A stretch of DNA of 64,000 bases. Origin: Bacteroidia bacterium 43-41 (GTDB lineage: Bacteria; Bacteroidota; Bacteroidia; Bacteroidales; Dysgonomonadaceae). Within the stretch, counting starts at the first letter, position 1; every line of letters begins with the position of its first letter. The translations under genes and the position numbers were made by a program. The notes under the pieces are model-generated. The model saw only the letters and a program-made list of their open reading frames with translations. It was not told the DNA's origin and searched no databases. The stretch spans positions 1-64,000 of the forward strand of contig MKTD01000060.1 of NCBI GenBank assembly GCA_001898165.1. The letters run 5' to 3'. Shown piece by piece: positions 18,079 through 28,900 of the stretch.

Positions 18079-19644
18079 ATGAAAAAACTTTTTTCAACTT
18101 TCATCCTATTAGCAGTACTGATTTTAGCGATTGGATGTCAAGACAATAAAAAGAAGCTTCCAAGAATAGCTATTGCCGGGCTTGCCATTGAATCGAGCAC
18201 GTTTTCACCCGCCGTCTCTCACGAAGGTGCGTTCAAGGCGCGATATGGCGACAGCGTATTCACTTACTATCCGTTTTTTGCTGCCGATTCGGGTATCATT
18301 GATCGTGCCGTTTGGTTGCCTACCTTGCGCGGACATGCCATGCCGGGTGGGATTGTAAGCCATGAAGCATACGAATCGCTGGTTTCAAAAACGCTGGATA
18401 GCCTGAAAGCAAAACTTCCTTTAGATGCTATCTTTTTTGATATTCACGGTGCTATGAGCGTTCAGGGATTGGATGATCCCGAAGGTGATTTTCTGGTTCG
18501 CATCCGCGAGTTGGTGGGGACGGATGTGTTGATTTCCACATCGATGGACTTGCATGGGAGCGTTTCGCCACGCCTGGCACAAAATACCGATTTAATTACC
18601 TGTTATCGGCTAGCGCCTCACGAAGATGCCATCGAATCGAAAAAAAGAGCGGTTACAAACCTTCTCGATCGCCTCGAAAGCGGTAAAGGGAAACCGGCTT
18701 ATAAAGCATGGATTCCCGTTCCCATCTTGCTCCCTGGGGAAAAGACCAGTACGCGTATCGAACCGGGGAAAAGTTTATATGCACAGATCCCTACCGTTAT
18801 TGACAAAGACAAAGTGATTGATGCAGCTATCTGGATGTCTTATCCCTGGGCCGATGAACCGCGCAACCATGGCGTGGTGATGGCATACGGAGATGATAAG
18901 GAGGCGGTAGCCCGGGCAGCCGAAACACTGGCGCGCCATTTCTGGGACGTGAGAAAAGAGTTCGGGTTTGTAGCTCCCACCGTTTACCTGGACGAAGCTC
19001 TCGCTAAAGCGCTGGCGAGCGATAAGAAACCGTTCATCATCAGTGACATGGGTGATAATCCTACTGCCGGTGGTGCCGGAGATGTGACATGGACCCTGCA
19101 CGAAATATTCAAACGCCCTGAACTGAAGTCGTCCGGAAGTAAAACGCTTATTTATGCCTCCATCCCCGGTCCGGAACTGGTGAAGAGGGCCAAGGAGATT
19201 GGTGTGGGTGGACAAATCGATGCCGCGGCCGGCGCTGAGGTGGACAACCGTTTTGCTCCTCCTATCCGGCTAAAGGGAAGGATTACAGCCATCAAGGAGG
19301 GCGATGTGGATGCCGGTACCGAAGTGGTGGTGAAAAGCGGCAATATCTATACCATTGTAACGGAAAAGAGAAGCGCTTATCACTCCGAGAAAAAATTTAC
19401 CGACCTGGGGTTAAAGCCGGGAGAAGCTGATATCTTAGTGGTGAAGATAGGATACCTTGAGCCGGAGCTTTACGATATGCGTGGCGACTGGGTAATGGCA
19501 CTCACTCCCGGAGGGGTGGACCAAGACCTGTTGCGATTGCCTTACAAACGGGTTCAGCGCCCTATCTACCCTCTCGACCCCGACATGGCAGATCCTGATC
19601 TGAGTGCACGATTTATCCCGTTATCAAACGAAATAAAAAGATAG
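18079..19644 (+). CDS. M81 (MlrC-like) metallopeptidase family lipoprotein
   Basis: The product belongs to the M81 family, named after MlrC of microcystin degradation, although most members act on unknown substrates. The N-terminal metal motifs are seen as FDIHGAM and MDLHGSVSP (Asp-x-His pairs), together with the family opening IAGLAIESSTFSP. The MlrC C-terminal domain includes SDMGDNPTAGGAGDVTW. Residues 1-20 form a lipoprotein signal with the lipobox-like AIGC, so it is probably anchored in the periplasm. It is followed four bases later by nth. A role in cyanotoxin breakdown should not be assumed. Confidence 0.88.
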   Translation: MKKLFSTFILLAVLILAIGCQDNKKKLPRIAIAGLAIESSTFSPAVSHEGAFKARYGDSVFTYYPFFAADSGIIDRAVWLPTLRGHAMPGGIVSHEAYESLVSKTLDSLKAKLPLDAIFFDIHGAMSVQGLDDPEGDFLVRIRELVGTDVLISTSMDLHGSVSPRLAQNTDLITCYRLAPHEDAIESKKRAVTNLLDRLESGKGKPAYKAWIPVPILLPGEKTSTRIEPGKSLYAQIPTVIDKDKVIDAAIWMSYPWADEPRNHGVVMAYGDDKEAVARAAETLARHFWDVRKEFGFVAPTVYLDEALAKALASDKKPFIISDMGDNPTAGGAGDVTWTLHEIFKRPELKSSGSKTLIYASIPGPELVKRAKEIGVGGQIDAAAGAEVDNRFAPPIRLKGRITAIKEGDVDAGTEVVVKSGNIYTIVTEKRSAYHSEKKFTDLGLKPGEADILVVKIGYLEPELYDMRGDWVMALTPGGVDQDLLRLPYKRVQRPIYPLDPDMADPDLSARFIPLSNEIKR

Positions 19645-19647
19645 ATA

Positions 19648-20304
19648 ATGACCAAAAAGGAACTTTACGAAAAAGTGCTCGACTGGCTCGCAGCCAACGC
19701 GGAATCGGCTGAGACGGAGTTGCGCTATCAAAACAATTATCAATTGCTGGTAGCAGTGATACTTTCCGCCCAGTGTACCGACAAGCGGGTGAATATGATT
19801 TCCCCACGTGTTTTTGAAGTGTTTCCAACTCCCGAAGTGATGGCAGCATCATCGCCGGATGAAGTTTTCGAGTACATAAAATCGTGCTCTTATCCCAACA
19901 ACAAAGCCAAAAATCTGGTGGGAATGGCAAAAAAACTTGTCTCCGATTTCGATGGAAAAGTTCCGTCAACTATCGACGATTTGTTAACTATTCCGGGTGT
20001 AGGGAGAAAAACGGCCAATGTGATGCTCGCCGTGGCGTTCGATAAACCCGCCATGCCGGTTGACACACACGTTTTTCGTGTAGCCAACCGCATCGGGTTA
20101 ACCAATAACTCCAAAACCCCGCTTGAGACGGAACGGGAACTGGTGAAATATATTCCGGCGGAGTTACTCTCAAAAGCGCACCACTGGCTCATCCTGCATG
20201 GCCGGTATATTTGCGTGGCACGAAGGCCTAAATGCGAGATCTGCGGGCTTAGACCATGGTGCAAGTATTATAAGGAAAACATTCAACAGAACGAAAAAAA
20301 ATAA
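19648..20304 (+). CDS. nth: Endonuclease III
   Basis: Nth is a base-excision-repair glycosylase/AP lyase for oxidised pyrimidines. The helix-hairpin-helix with catalytic lysine is LLTIPGVGRKTANVML, and the catalytic aspartate is in PVDTHVFRVANRIGL. The C-terminal [4Fe-4S] ligands follow the expected C-x6-C-x2-C-x5-C spacing (CVARRPKCEICGLRPWC). The 218-residue length is standard. It probably shares a transcript with the M81 gene just upstream; a functional link is not evident. Confidence 0.96.
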   Translation: MTKKELYEKVLDWLAANAESAETELRYQNNYQLLVAVILSAQCTDKRVNMISPRVFEVFPTPEVMAASSPDEVFEYIKSCSYPNNKAKNLVGMAKKLVSDFDGKVPSTIDDLLTIPGVGRKTANVMLAVAFDKPAMPVDTHVFRVANRIGLTNNSKTPLETERELVKYIPAELLSKAHHWLILHGRYICVARRPKCEICGLRPWCKYYKENIQQNEKK

Positions 20305-20339
20305 AGGAGAGCTATCCTATATTGTGATAAAGCCCTCCT
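20305..20339. terminator. Possible bidirectional terminator hairpin
   Basis: An imperfect stem pairs AGGAGAGCTATC near 20305-20316 with GATAAAGCCCTCCT near 20326-20339, with one mismatch and a small bulge. It lies between the convergent nth and small-membrane-protein genes. U-runs are weak, so the call is tentative. Confidence 0.35.
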
Positions 20340-20362
20340 CTACAACTCCTTAATTTTTCAGC

Positions 20363-20587
20363 CTATTCTGCTTCAGGTATTTCTTTCTTCCTATGCAGCA
20401 CAAGATACACGATCGGCAAAATTCCAACGGTGTTGAATATCGTGATAAAGATAAACCACACCAGATGGTTGTTTCGTGCCGATCTCCACATAGCGATCAC
20501 TTTCATCACCGCATCGAATAGTGCAAGCACTGAAACTACAATGATGATCCAAATGGGAAGATTTGCTAAGCTGTCAGGCATAATCAA
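20363..20587 (-). CDS. Small two-helix membrane protein, PLDc_N/DUF5652-like
   Basis: The 74-residue protein has two transmembrane helices (about 10-30 and 42-64) joined by a basic stretch, WRSARNNH. It ends in a charged tail HRKKEIPEAE. The pattern LPIWIIIVVSVLALFDAVMKVIAMWRSARN with a following Asn-Thr-Val-Gly helix resembles the short PLDc_N-type membrane domain found alone in Bacteroidetes. It is convergent with nth and precedes the epimerase gene in the direction of the PUL. No function is known. Confidence 0.65.
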   Translation of the reverse strand: MIMPDSLANLPIWIIIVVSVLALFDAVMKVIAMWRSARNNHLVWFIFITIFNTVGILPIVYLVLHRKKEIPEAE

Positions 20588-20599
20588 AAATGTTTTAAA

Positions 20600-21748
20600 T
20601 TATTGAACTGAAAATTTGTAAATACACCGGCTGGTATATTTCTCCCCCGGTTTAAGGTAGGGCGACGGCCAGCCGGGCTTGTTAGGAGAATCCGGATATT
20701 TTTGCGATTCCAGACAAATTGCATTGCGTCTATTATAAACAATTCCTTTTTTGCCGGTCATTGATCCATCGAGGAAATTTCCGGTGTAGACTTGTAATCC
20801 GGGCTCCGAGGTATAAACATCTAATTGAATACCCGTAACCGGCGATACAACCGTGGCAGCTACCCGGGAAATATCGCCTTTTGTGTTCAATACCCAGTTG
20901 TGGTCGTAACCTTTGCCGTTCTTCAATTGAACAAAAGTTGTATCATCAATGCGTTGACCGATAGGTGTTGCAACTGTAAAATCCATAGGTGTGCCTTTCA
21001 CCTTATCTATTTTACCTGTAGTCATAAATGTGTCATCAACCGGAGTATATTCATCGGCATTGATAGTCAGAAGATGGTCTAAAATAGTGTTGCCGGGGTT
21101 TCCGCTCAGGTTGAAGTAAGAATGGTTCGTTAAATTCACAACGGTTTCTTTATCGGTTTCCGCTTCGTATTGAATATCTATAGCATTGTCGTTCGTCAAA
21201 TTCATGGTCACTTTCACATCCAGGTTACCGGGAAATCCGGCTTCGCTATCTTTTGACAAATAGGTTAAAACAACCGTCTGGCTGTCGGGCTGAACTGCCT
21301 TAAAAACCTTGGTGTCATATCCTTCCGGCCCGCCATGCAATGTGTGCCCGTAATTGTTTTGCGGAAGCTGGTACTCCACCCCGCCAACCTTTATTTTCCC
21401 GTTTGCGATACGGTTTCCATAGCGGCCGATAGTTGCTCCCAAATTGTTGGAAACACTTGTATAGCCCTGGATTGAATCGAATCCGAGAACAACATCCTGC
21501 AGGGTTCCGTTCTTATCGGGAACCATTACCGACACAATACGTCCCCCGTAATTTGTTACGGTAACTTCCATCCCGTTAGCATTCTTCAACACAAACAAAT
21601 CGGTTGAGTCACCGTTTAGCGACGACTGGAAATTACTTCTTTTCAATCCCGATAGCGTTGAGGGTTCTTCGGGAGTTTCTTTTTGTTTGGGCGTACAAGC
21701 AACGATAGCCACCAGAGCTATCAGCCCGATTAATCTGTTCAGTTTCAT
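20600..21748 (-). CDS. galM: Aldose 1-epimerase (galactose mutarotase) lipoprotein
   Basis: The enzyme interconverts alpha and beta anomers of aldoses such as galactose or arabinose. GalM motifs are visible: NNLGATIGRYGNRIANGKI, the catalytic His in NNYGHTLHGGPEGYD and NLTNHSYFNLSG, and the catalytic Glu near the C-terminus in ICLESQKYPDSPN. ATG 21748 starts a lipoprotein signal with lipobox VAIVAC, so it is exported. It is the last gene in the direction of PUL transcription, and a periplasmic mutarotase fits sugar release by the neighbouring glycosidases. GalM is a family name here; the preferred sugar is unknown. Confidence 0.88.
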   Translation of the reverse strand: MKLNRLIGLIALVAIVACTPKQKETPEEPSTLSGLKRSNFQSSLNGDSTDLFVLKNANGMEVTVTNYGGRIVSVMVPDKNGTLQDVVLGFDSIQGYTSVSNNLGATIGRYGNRIANGKIKVGGVEYQLPQNNYGHTLHGGPEGYDTKVFKAVQPDSQTVVLTYLSKDSEAGFPGNLDVKVTMNLTNDNAIDIQYEAETDKETVVNLTNHSYFNLSGNPGNTILDHLLTINADEYTPVDDTFMTTGKIDKVKGTPMDFTVATPIGQRIDDTTFVQLKNGKGYDHNWVLNTKGDISRVAATVVSPVTGIQLDVYTSEPGLQVYTGNFLDGSMTGKKGIVYNRRNAICLESQKYPDSPNKPGWPSPYLKPGEKYTSRCIYKFSVQ

Positions 21749-21837
21749 TTTTTTTATAATTTTTTCTGGAATTGCCATTATCTCACAAATTTACATGATT
21801 TTAATTTAATAACCATCAAATTGAAAGAAAACAACTA

Positions 21838-21882
21838 TTTTTCAGGTGAGTTCTTCCTTGTTTTTGCGATAATAGCGGGCTA
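21838..21882. repeat. 45-bp copy at the 3' end of the GH43 gene, matching 16530-16574
   Basis: The segment covers the last 13 or so codons and the stop of the GH43 gene plus a few downstream bases. It matches intergenic 16530-16574 with three differences. Confidence 0.7.
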
Positions 21883-22876
21883 CCGGTTTGTCGGCTTTCA
21901 GAGACGGAGACCCTCCTTCGATATAGGGCCAGTTGTTTTCCCATCGCACCTGATCCATCATCAGCACCCTTCCTTTAGGATTATCCACCGAGACGGCGTG
22001 GTAAAATATCCAATTCTGTCCTTGCTTGTCCTGCACAATTTCCGAATTGTGCCCCGTTCCCACAAATTTCTGATTTTTTTGAATCACTATCTCGTGATGA
22101 TTCTCCATCATTGATTTACCCTGCTTGTCGAGATAAGGGCCAAAAAGGTTATCGGAGCGGCCGACCACGGTGGTATATGTGCTGTTTAATCCTTCACAAC
22201 ATGATCCGATAGAAGCAAACATATAATAATATCCGTTTCTTTTATGAATATACACTCCTTCGTAAGCCGTTCCGGCCACCTGCTGTTTTTCAGCTCCCGG
22301 TTTCAGGGAAAAGCCATCATCCGACAGTTCAATGGCGTAAATGCCGCGAAAACTGCCCCAAAATAAATATTTTCTTCCGTTTTCTTCAATATAAAACTGA
22401 TCAATAGAATTCTGAACCCCTATCTCGTTGCTCCTGAAAAGTTTTCCAAGATCGGTAAACGGGCCTTCGGGCTTGTCGGCAGTTGCCACGCCTATTCCAC
22501 AAGTCCATTCCCCACCCCATACCGACATGGAATAGTACAATACATATTTTCCGTTGATGAAATTGATGTCGGGCGCCCACAGGCCGCCGCGAGGCTCGAA
22601 TGTGGGACGGCTCCGGTCGGTAAACGCTGTTCCGACATACTCCCATTTCACCAAATCTTTGGAACGGTGAATGGGGGTATTCCTGATATCTTCGGTAGCG
22701 TAAAGATAGAAGTAACCATCGTTTGCTTTAATAATTGTTGGATCGGGCAGGCTGTAGTTTACTACCGGATTTTTGTATGTCTCTTTGTCGGCAGGAGAGG
22801 TCTTCAGCGGAGTCTCCCCCGCTTTACATCCTACCAACAACAAGAGTACCAACACATGTTGAATAACGTGTATCAT
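21842..22876 (-). CDS. Glycoside hydrolase family 43 lipoprotein
   Basis: The five-bladed propeller of GH43 is recognisable. The catalytic base is in SLPDPTIIKANDG, the pKa-modulating Asp in QNSIDQFYIEENG, and the general acid Glu in AYEGVYIHKRNGYYYMFAS. The family acts mainly on arabinan, arabinoxylan or galactan side chains. A lipoprotein signal ends in LLLVGC (Cys 17), so it is membrane-anchored. It starts 10 bases after the Asp-box gene and belongs to the same transcript. Subfamily and linkage cannot be assigned from reading alone; arabinofuranosidase or endo-arabinanase are both plausible. Confidence 0.87.
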   Translation of the reverse strand: MIHVIQHVLVLLLLVGCKAGETPLKTSPADKETYKNPVVNYSLPDPTIIKANDGYFYLYATEDIRNTPIHRSKDLVKWEYVGTAFTDRSRPTFEPRGGLWAPDINFINGKYVLYYSMSVWGGEWTCGIGVATADKPEGPFTDLGKLFRSNEIGVQNSIDQFYIEENGRKYLFWGSFRGIYAIELSDDGFSLKPGAEKQQVAGTAYEGVYIHKRNGYYYMFASIGSCCEGLNSTYTTVVGRSDNLFGPYLDKQGKSMMENHHEIVIQKNQKFVGTGHNSEIVQDKQGQNWIFYHAVSVDNPKGRVLMMDQVRWENNWPYIEGGSPSLKADKPVARYYRKNKEELT

Positions 22877-22886
22877 CTTCTGTATT

Positions 22887-24041
22887 TTATTTTTTTCTGA
22901 TTCTTCCTTTAATCATCCAAACGCCAATTTTCTCTCCTTCAAAGTTTGTGGACGCAAGTGCGGCAACGGTATTATTTCCTAAATCGGCCAGTGAATTCCA
23001 TTTAGCCTCTTTCGACAGTGGAACAACAAAAGGCTGAGAGGGATTCCTGAATTCGGATGGTGTATCGCTGATCTGCACCTCCATGGTCGAGAGCTCCCAA
23101 TCGGAACCTCTGCCGTTTGTGGTTTGATAGGAGAGCACAAAAATATTATTCTCCGTTCGAATAAGATAGGGAGCTCCTGCATAGGCCAAGTTGGGCAAAG
23201 GAGATTGCAACGCGGAATAACGATACGGGGAATTTCCCGGCACAGCTTTCGCCCATGGATTGCCAACCGTTCCGCAAATGATGTACGGCTTAAACTGGCC
23301 CGACAGGTTGTCCTCAATAGCCACGTATATATTCGCACCGTCATGAACAGCCACCGGCATTCCATCACGGTATCCTTGCCTGAAACTAACAGTTACCGGG
23401 TTCTCACTCCATGTATGACCGTTATCGGTAGATCTCAACATCGAAATCTCTTGTTCATCCGAATCACAGTAAGGAGATTCGTTCGCAAAATAAATGTGTA
23501 ATGTGCCATCGGGCAAAATCAGGAAAGAGGGCTCCCAACAGCCATCTCTAAAAAGTGGAGCGGCTTGGTATAATATTTGTGCATCGGACCAACTTCTCCC
23601 GTTGTCAATGCTCCTTTTCAAGGCGATTGAAAATGGATAAATATTCTCTGTCCGGGGGCGCAAATTACATGCTAACAGAATATCCCCGTTGGCAAGTTGA
23701 ATGATCTCGGGATTAGAGACATTCACAACCGTGGAGGCGGAAGACTTCGGATCAACAAATTCAAACTTCTCAAATGCGATTACCGGTTCATCCCAGGAGA
23801 TGCCTCCATCGGTACTCCTTTTGGCAACCACATCCCCTTTTCTATTCTCGTACACTACCAAAAGCGAGCCGTCGTTCAAACGGCGTAAGCGAGGATAGCC
23901 TCCCTCTTCCGCCACGCGGAAGAGGGAGGTCTTATCCCATTCAATGTAATAATCCTGATCACTGCGGTTCTCCCCTCCTTGACACGAGAAAAAAGCAAGC
24001 AGGAGTATTGAGGTCAGAATCAATCGGTTAATATATTGCAT
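22887..24041 (-). CDS. Asp-box (BNR) propeller glycosidase, sialidase or GH93-like
   Basis: The 384-residue lipoprotein (signal ends LLAFFSC) carries at least three Asp boxes of the form S-x-D-x-G-x-x-W: STDGGISW, SIDNGRSW and STDNGHTW. An early arginine in YPRLRRLNDGSLL could be part of a substrate-binding site. This fold occurs in GH33 sialidases and in GH93 exo-arabinanases. The PUL context with GH43 and GH127 favours GH93-like arabinan processing over sialic acid release, but that is inference. Its start overlaps the GH2 gene by 22 bases, indicating coupled translation. Confidence 0.75.
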   Translation of the reverse strand: MQYINRLILTSILLLAFFSCQGGENRSDQDYYIEWDKTSLFRVAEEGGYPRLRRLNDGSLLVVYENRKGDVVAKRSTDGGISWDEPVIAFEKFEFVDPKSSASTVVNVSNPEIIQLANGDILLACNLRPRTENIYPFSIALKRSIDNGRSWSDAQILYQAAPLFRDGCWEPSFLILPDGTLHIYFANESPYCDSDEQEISMLRSTDNGHTWSENPVTVSFRQGYRDGMPVAVHDGANIYVAIEDNLSGQFKPYIICGTVGNPWAKAVPGNSPYRYSALQSPLPNLAYAGAPYLIRTENNIFVLSYQTTNGRGSDWELSTMEVQISDTPSEFRNPSQPFVVPLSKEAKWNSLADLGNNTVAALASTNFEGEKIGVWMIKGRIRKK

Positions 24042-25816
24042 ATTTCCTGATTTACCTTCCGCACCCTGCTTTCATCGATTTTCACCACCGCCCTGTCATA
24101 GGTCATCAAGCCGTTAACTTCCACTTCCACATCGGTTGTCTGAGTATATACAGCAGCAGAGAATCCTTGGCGAATCATCTGTTTTAGCTGCTCTGCGTAT
24201 TTTATATATTCGTTGGTAACTTCATTGGAACTGTTGAACTGCACGTAACCCCAGTTACGATCGGGTTCCCAGAGGTGTTCCTTATTTGCCCAGCCAATTC
24301 CGCCATATTCACCAAGGACGGTTGCCCGCTGGCCGTCATACAGGAACATTTCCGGTTGCGGATAGTGGTGCAGGTCAAGCATATCACCTGTATGGTAATG
24401 ATTTCCACCGCTGGCGGGATTAACCAGACGGGACGGATCATGCTGTTTGGTCCATTCCACTATCTCCTGCGTTTTAAATTGTCCCCAAGCCTCGTTGAAC
24501 GGCACCCATACAGCGATTGAAGGGTATGAATATAAATAATCGATGATCTCCTTCCACTCTTTGCGGTAATTGGCTTCCGACTCCGGTGAACGTAATCTTT
24601 CCACTCCGGTAAAATATTCGCGCATTTGCCATTCGGGGCTTCTGTCACCGCTGGGCATATCCTGCCACACAATCATTCCCAGTTGGTCGCAATGCATATA
24701 CCAACGGGCAGGTTCCACTTTCACGTGTTTACGGATCATATTGAACCCGAAATCTTTAGTCTTGACCACATCATACTTGAGTGCCTCATCAGTAGGGGCC
24801 GTGTATAATCCGTCGGGCCACCATCCCTGGTCGAGCGGGCCAAACTGGAACAGATCTTTGTTATTCAGTTGTAAGCGGACAATTCCTTTATCGTCGCGTT
24901 TGGTTGAATATTTACGCATAGCTGCATAGCTTTTCACTTTATCATTAAGCACAGTTACTTCCAGATTATACAGGAAAGGGTCGTCAGGCGACCACAGCCG
25001 TGGATTCGCAGGCATGGATACTTCAACCGGCTGGTTATTGATGGACTGTCCGACAGCAACAACGCGGGAGCCATCCATTACTTTCACTTCTATCTTATCG
25101 GAAGCGGAGGCTTGATTGGTAGAAACTTCAACGGTTATGGTGTTCTTGTCGATATCCGGGGTGATTTTCATATTCTCGATATATTTCTCAGGAACAGGTT
25201 CCAACCATACGGTCTGCCAGATTCCGCTGACCGGAGTGTACCAGATACCGTGCGGATTATTCACCTGTTTCCCACGCGGTTGGTACCCTTGGTCGGTTCC
25301 ATCCCATACTTTTACGACCAGTTTGTTGGCTCCGCTTTTTAATGCGGGAGTTACATCAAACGAAAACGGAGTATATCCGCCGGTGTGTTGTCCAACCTTA
25401 ATGTCGTTTACCCAGACATCGGCTTTCCAATCTACAGCTCCAAAATGAAGTAGTACCCTGTTGTTCTTCCAGTTAGACGGAACGGTAAACTCCCGTTGAT
25501 ACCAAAGTTCGTTTTCACCTCCCAGTCTCTTCTGTACGCCCGATAAGCTTGATTCAACAGCAAACGGAACAAGAATTTTCCCGTCGAAAGTTGTTGGAGT
25601 TTGTTTACCGACCGGCAAAATGGCATAATTCCACAACCCGTTGAGGTTCTGCCACTGTGAACGCTCCATGATGGGACGGGGATATTCCGGTAATACATTG
25701 TTTACATCAATTTGTGAAGCCCATCGGGTTTTAAGTCTGTCACCCGCCGGTTTCCACTGAGCGGAAAGCGAGAGGGTTGCTGTAAGTAAAATGAATACGA
25801 TTAATTTTGATTTCAT
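24020..25816 (-). CDS. Glycoside hydrolase family 2 enzyme
   Basis: The 598-residue enzyme has a signal peptide (MKSKLIVFILLTATLSLSAQ) and the GH2 order: sugar-binding jelly roll (about 40-200, WYQREFTVPSNWKNNRVLLHFGAVDWKADV in part), an Ig-like domain, and a TIM barrel. The acid/base Glu is in VPFNEAWGQF and the nucleophile Glu in ATVLGEYGGIGW. GH2 activities include beta-galactosidase, beta-glucuronidase, beta-mannosidase and arabinopyranosidase; none can be chosen from sequence alone. The N-terminal 'sugar-binding' part matches the short GH2 group common in PULs. It lies between the sensor-regulator and the Asp-box gene. Confidence 0.88.
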   Translation of the reverse strand: MKSKLIVFILLTATLSLSAQWKPAGDRLKTRWASQIDVNNVLPEYPRPIMERSQWQNLNGLWNYAILPVGKQTPTTFDGKILVPFAVESSLSGVQKRLGGENELWYQREFTVPSNWKNNRVLLHFGAVDWKADVWVNDIKVGQHTGGYTPFSFDVTPALKSGANKLVVKVWDGTDQGYQPRGKQVNNPHGIWYTPVSGIWQTVWLEPVPEKYIENMKITPDIDKNTITVEVSTNQASASDKIEVKVMDGSRVVAVGQSINNQPVEVSMPANPRLWSPDDPFLYNLEVTVLNDKVKSYAAMRKYSTKRDDKGIVRLQLNNKDLFQFGPLDQGWWPDGLYTAPTDEALKYDVVKTKDFGFNMIRKHVKVEPARWYMHCDQLGMIVWQDMPSGDRSPEWQMREYFTGVERLRSPESEANYRKEWKEIIDYLYSYPSIAVWVPFNEAWGQFKTQEIVEWTKQHDPSRLVNPASGGNHYHTGDMLDLHHYPQPEMFLYDGQRATVLGEYGGIGWANKEHLWEPDRNWGYVQFNSSNEVTNEYIKYAEQLKQMIRQGFSAAVYTQTTDVEVEVNGLMTYDRAVVKIDESRVRKVNQEICNILTD

Positions 25817-25936
25817 GCTGATATTATTTTTTAATAAATTAATAATTTTTTATGCCACGAAAATAGGTATTTCCAAAGTAATAAAACAGTGGAAACTGTT
25901 CAAAAGATGCAAATACTATCTCAATTAAAGGATTTA

Positions 25937-28900
25937 CTATTCAAAATCTCTCGGCAGAACACCAAATTGCTGTTGAAAGCATTTCGAGAAATACGAAGGA
26001 GAATTAAACCCCACCATATAACAGATTTCGTTTACTTTGTATATCTTATCCTTGAGCAACTGCGCGGCTTTCTTTAACCGTTCCGCACGAATGTACTCGT
26101 TGGGCGTTAAATTGAGCACCCCTTTAATTTTTCGATAAAAACTAGCCCGGCTCATGTTGAACTGTTCTGCCATATCTTCCACAATAAACTCAGAGTTATC
26201 CATATTGTCAAGCACGATAGCATGCAACTTCCGAATGAATTCTTCGTCCGACTTAGTGAGCGCCATGCTATTCGCGCCGATATAGGGATGTTTTAAAAAT
26301 GTTTCACGTAGTTTCTCGCGATTCTGTAACAAGTTGGCTATTTGTGCCATAAGCACTTCTAAGGAAAAAGGTTTATCGATATACGCATCCGCACCGATCT
26401 CGAATCCTTGTACCTTCGATTCCACGCTTACTTTTGCTGTCAACAATATTACGGGTATGTGACTAAATTCTATGTCGGTCTTAATCTTTTGCGTTAATTC
26501 AAGGCCATCCATTTCGGGCATCATGATGTCAGACACTACCAAGTTCACGTTAGACTCCCGTAGGATCTCCAGCGCCTCTTCTCCATTTTCGGCCGTCAGC
26601 ACACGATAGTGAGGCGACAGGAATTTTTTTTCAAAATTCAGTAATTCCAGATCGTCCTCCACCAACAGAACTGTAGTGTGAGATGATTTGGCTGTTTCAC
26701 CGGAAGGCTCCACTGCCGCCTCTATTGTGCTGTCCATCGGTAACGTGAGATGGAATCGGATGAACTCCTCCGAGTCTTCCAGTTCGAGCGTTCCTTTATG
26801 CAGCTCCGCCAACGAACGAGAAAGCGCTAAGCCAATCCCGGTACCGTCAACCGTTTGGTCGTGCTCTTTATCCAGATGTACGAACGGCTTGAATATCGCT
26901 TGCTTGTACTTGTCTGGAATTTTCTCCCCGTCGTTATCGGTGACCAGGTGAAACGCCGGATTCTCTCCATCTCCGGCAATGTATGCTTTAATCCTCACGA
27001 AGCTGTTACAGTACTTAACAGCATTGTTCATCAGGTTGCTGATAATTTTCAAGAATGCCTCCTTATCCACTTGCACATACATATCCTTTTCAGGGAGATC
27101 CATCTCGAAGAGCAATCCTCTCTGTTTTGCCAGGGGCGTAAAACGCAGGAATGTCTCCCGGATCAGTTCCGATACGTTTCGCGGTTCAAGGTTCAGCAGG
27201 TACGCATCTGATTCGGTTTTTTGGAAATCGAGCAACTGGTTGGTCAGGCTAAGAAGCCGGTCGGTATTCTTGCTCATGATCTGCAGGTTCTCTTTTACTC
27301 CTTCGGACACCTCTTCTGTGGTAATCACATAATCCAGTGGGGCCTTGATGAGCGACAAGGGCGTACGAATTTCGTGTGCCACGCTGGTAAAGAAATCAAT
27401 TTTAGAGCGATACAGTTCCCGTTCTTTCTCTTGTTGAAAAACACGCATTTTCCTCGCTTGAATTTTTTCACTCTTCACATGGCTTAGAAAAGCCGCCAGC
27501 CAAATAACGCCTAAAAAAATGAATAAATAAAGCAGATATGCCCACCAGGTTTGCCAAAAAGGAGGTTCTATGTGTATATTCAATATTTTTATTGCGTTTT
27601 TTTCCATACTGTCTTCATCCTCAAATGCAATCAGCAATCTGTATTTTCCGGGCGACAAATTTGTATATAGTATGGAATTATTTGCATTTGATTTCACCCA
27701 TTCTTTATCGAATCCTTCCAGTTTATAAATCACATTTGTGGTATTCAGGCCTGAGTAATCAAGAACAGCATATTTGAAACCGATAGAGTTTTTATTATGG
27801 GATAACCGGATACTTTTTGTATATTGAATACTTTCATCTAAAGGAGAATTTTTTACCGCAATATCAGCCGAATAGTTATTGATTTGAAAATCGGTAAAGA
27901 CAACAGGTGAAGCCACATCAATCTCTTTAAAATAAGAGGGCTGAAAGCGGACAAAACCCGCTACAGAGCCAAAATACAGGGTTCCGTCCGCGGCTTTGAA
28001 ACTCGATTTGTAATTAAATTGATTTGTTCTTAACCCGTTTATAACAGTATAATTTCTGAATGAATGCGTTTCAGGATTGAATCGTACTATTCCCGAGTTT
28101 GTTGACAACCATAAATTCCCTTCATTATCTTCTTGTATTTGATAAACCACGTTATTTACAAGACCGTTGGCACTATTGATTGTTGAAAATGTTTCATCCT
28201 TTTTATTGAAAAGGCAAAAGCCTCCACCTTGGGTAGTTACCCACAAACGCTTTTTACTGTCTTCAAAAATGCTTGTTGTTTTATTGTATGGGAGGCTGCT
28301 GTTATTTGCGTGATCATGCTGAAAAGTATGCCACTGTTTGTTAAGAGGATTATAGCGATAAAGACCCTTTTGAAATGTCGCAATCCATATATTCCCATCC
28401 GAATCTTCTACAATATCCTGGACAGAAATTCCCTCCAATTCTTTCACACGCTGAAAACTATCCTGAGAGTAATCGTAAATATTTACCCCGGATAGCGTAC
28501 CTATCCACAGCATATTCTGCCGGTCTTTGCACAAAGTGAAAGTACTGTTCTGTATAATTGTTTCCGGATTGTCATACTGCGTGTAAGTGATTAATTTACC
28601 TGTATTTAAGTCATACCGGTTTAAACCTTTCGAAAAAGTGCTGATCCACAAATAGCGGCCATCGTTGAATAAAGCATGAATATTGGTATAGAGTTTTCTT
28701 AGTTCATTATCAATAGGTAAAAAAGTGTTCGTGACAGGATCAAACAGGTTTAATCCTTTATCTTCCGTCCCAATCCATATTCTACCATGTCCTGCATTAC
28801 AAAATTCCCGAACCCTGTTTCCGCTGATGCTGTTAATATTATCAATAGCATAAAACACATCAAACCCCGATAGTCGGTTCGCATAATAATTCAATCCTCC

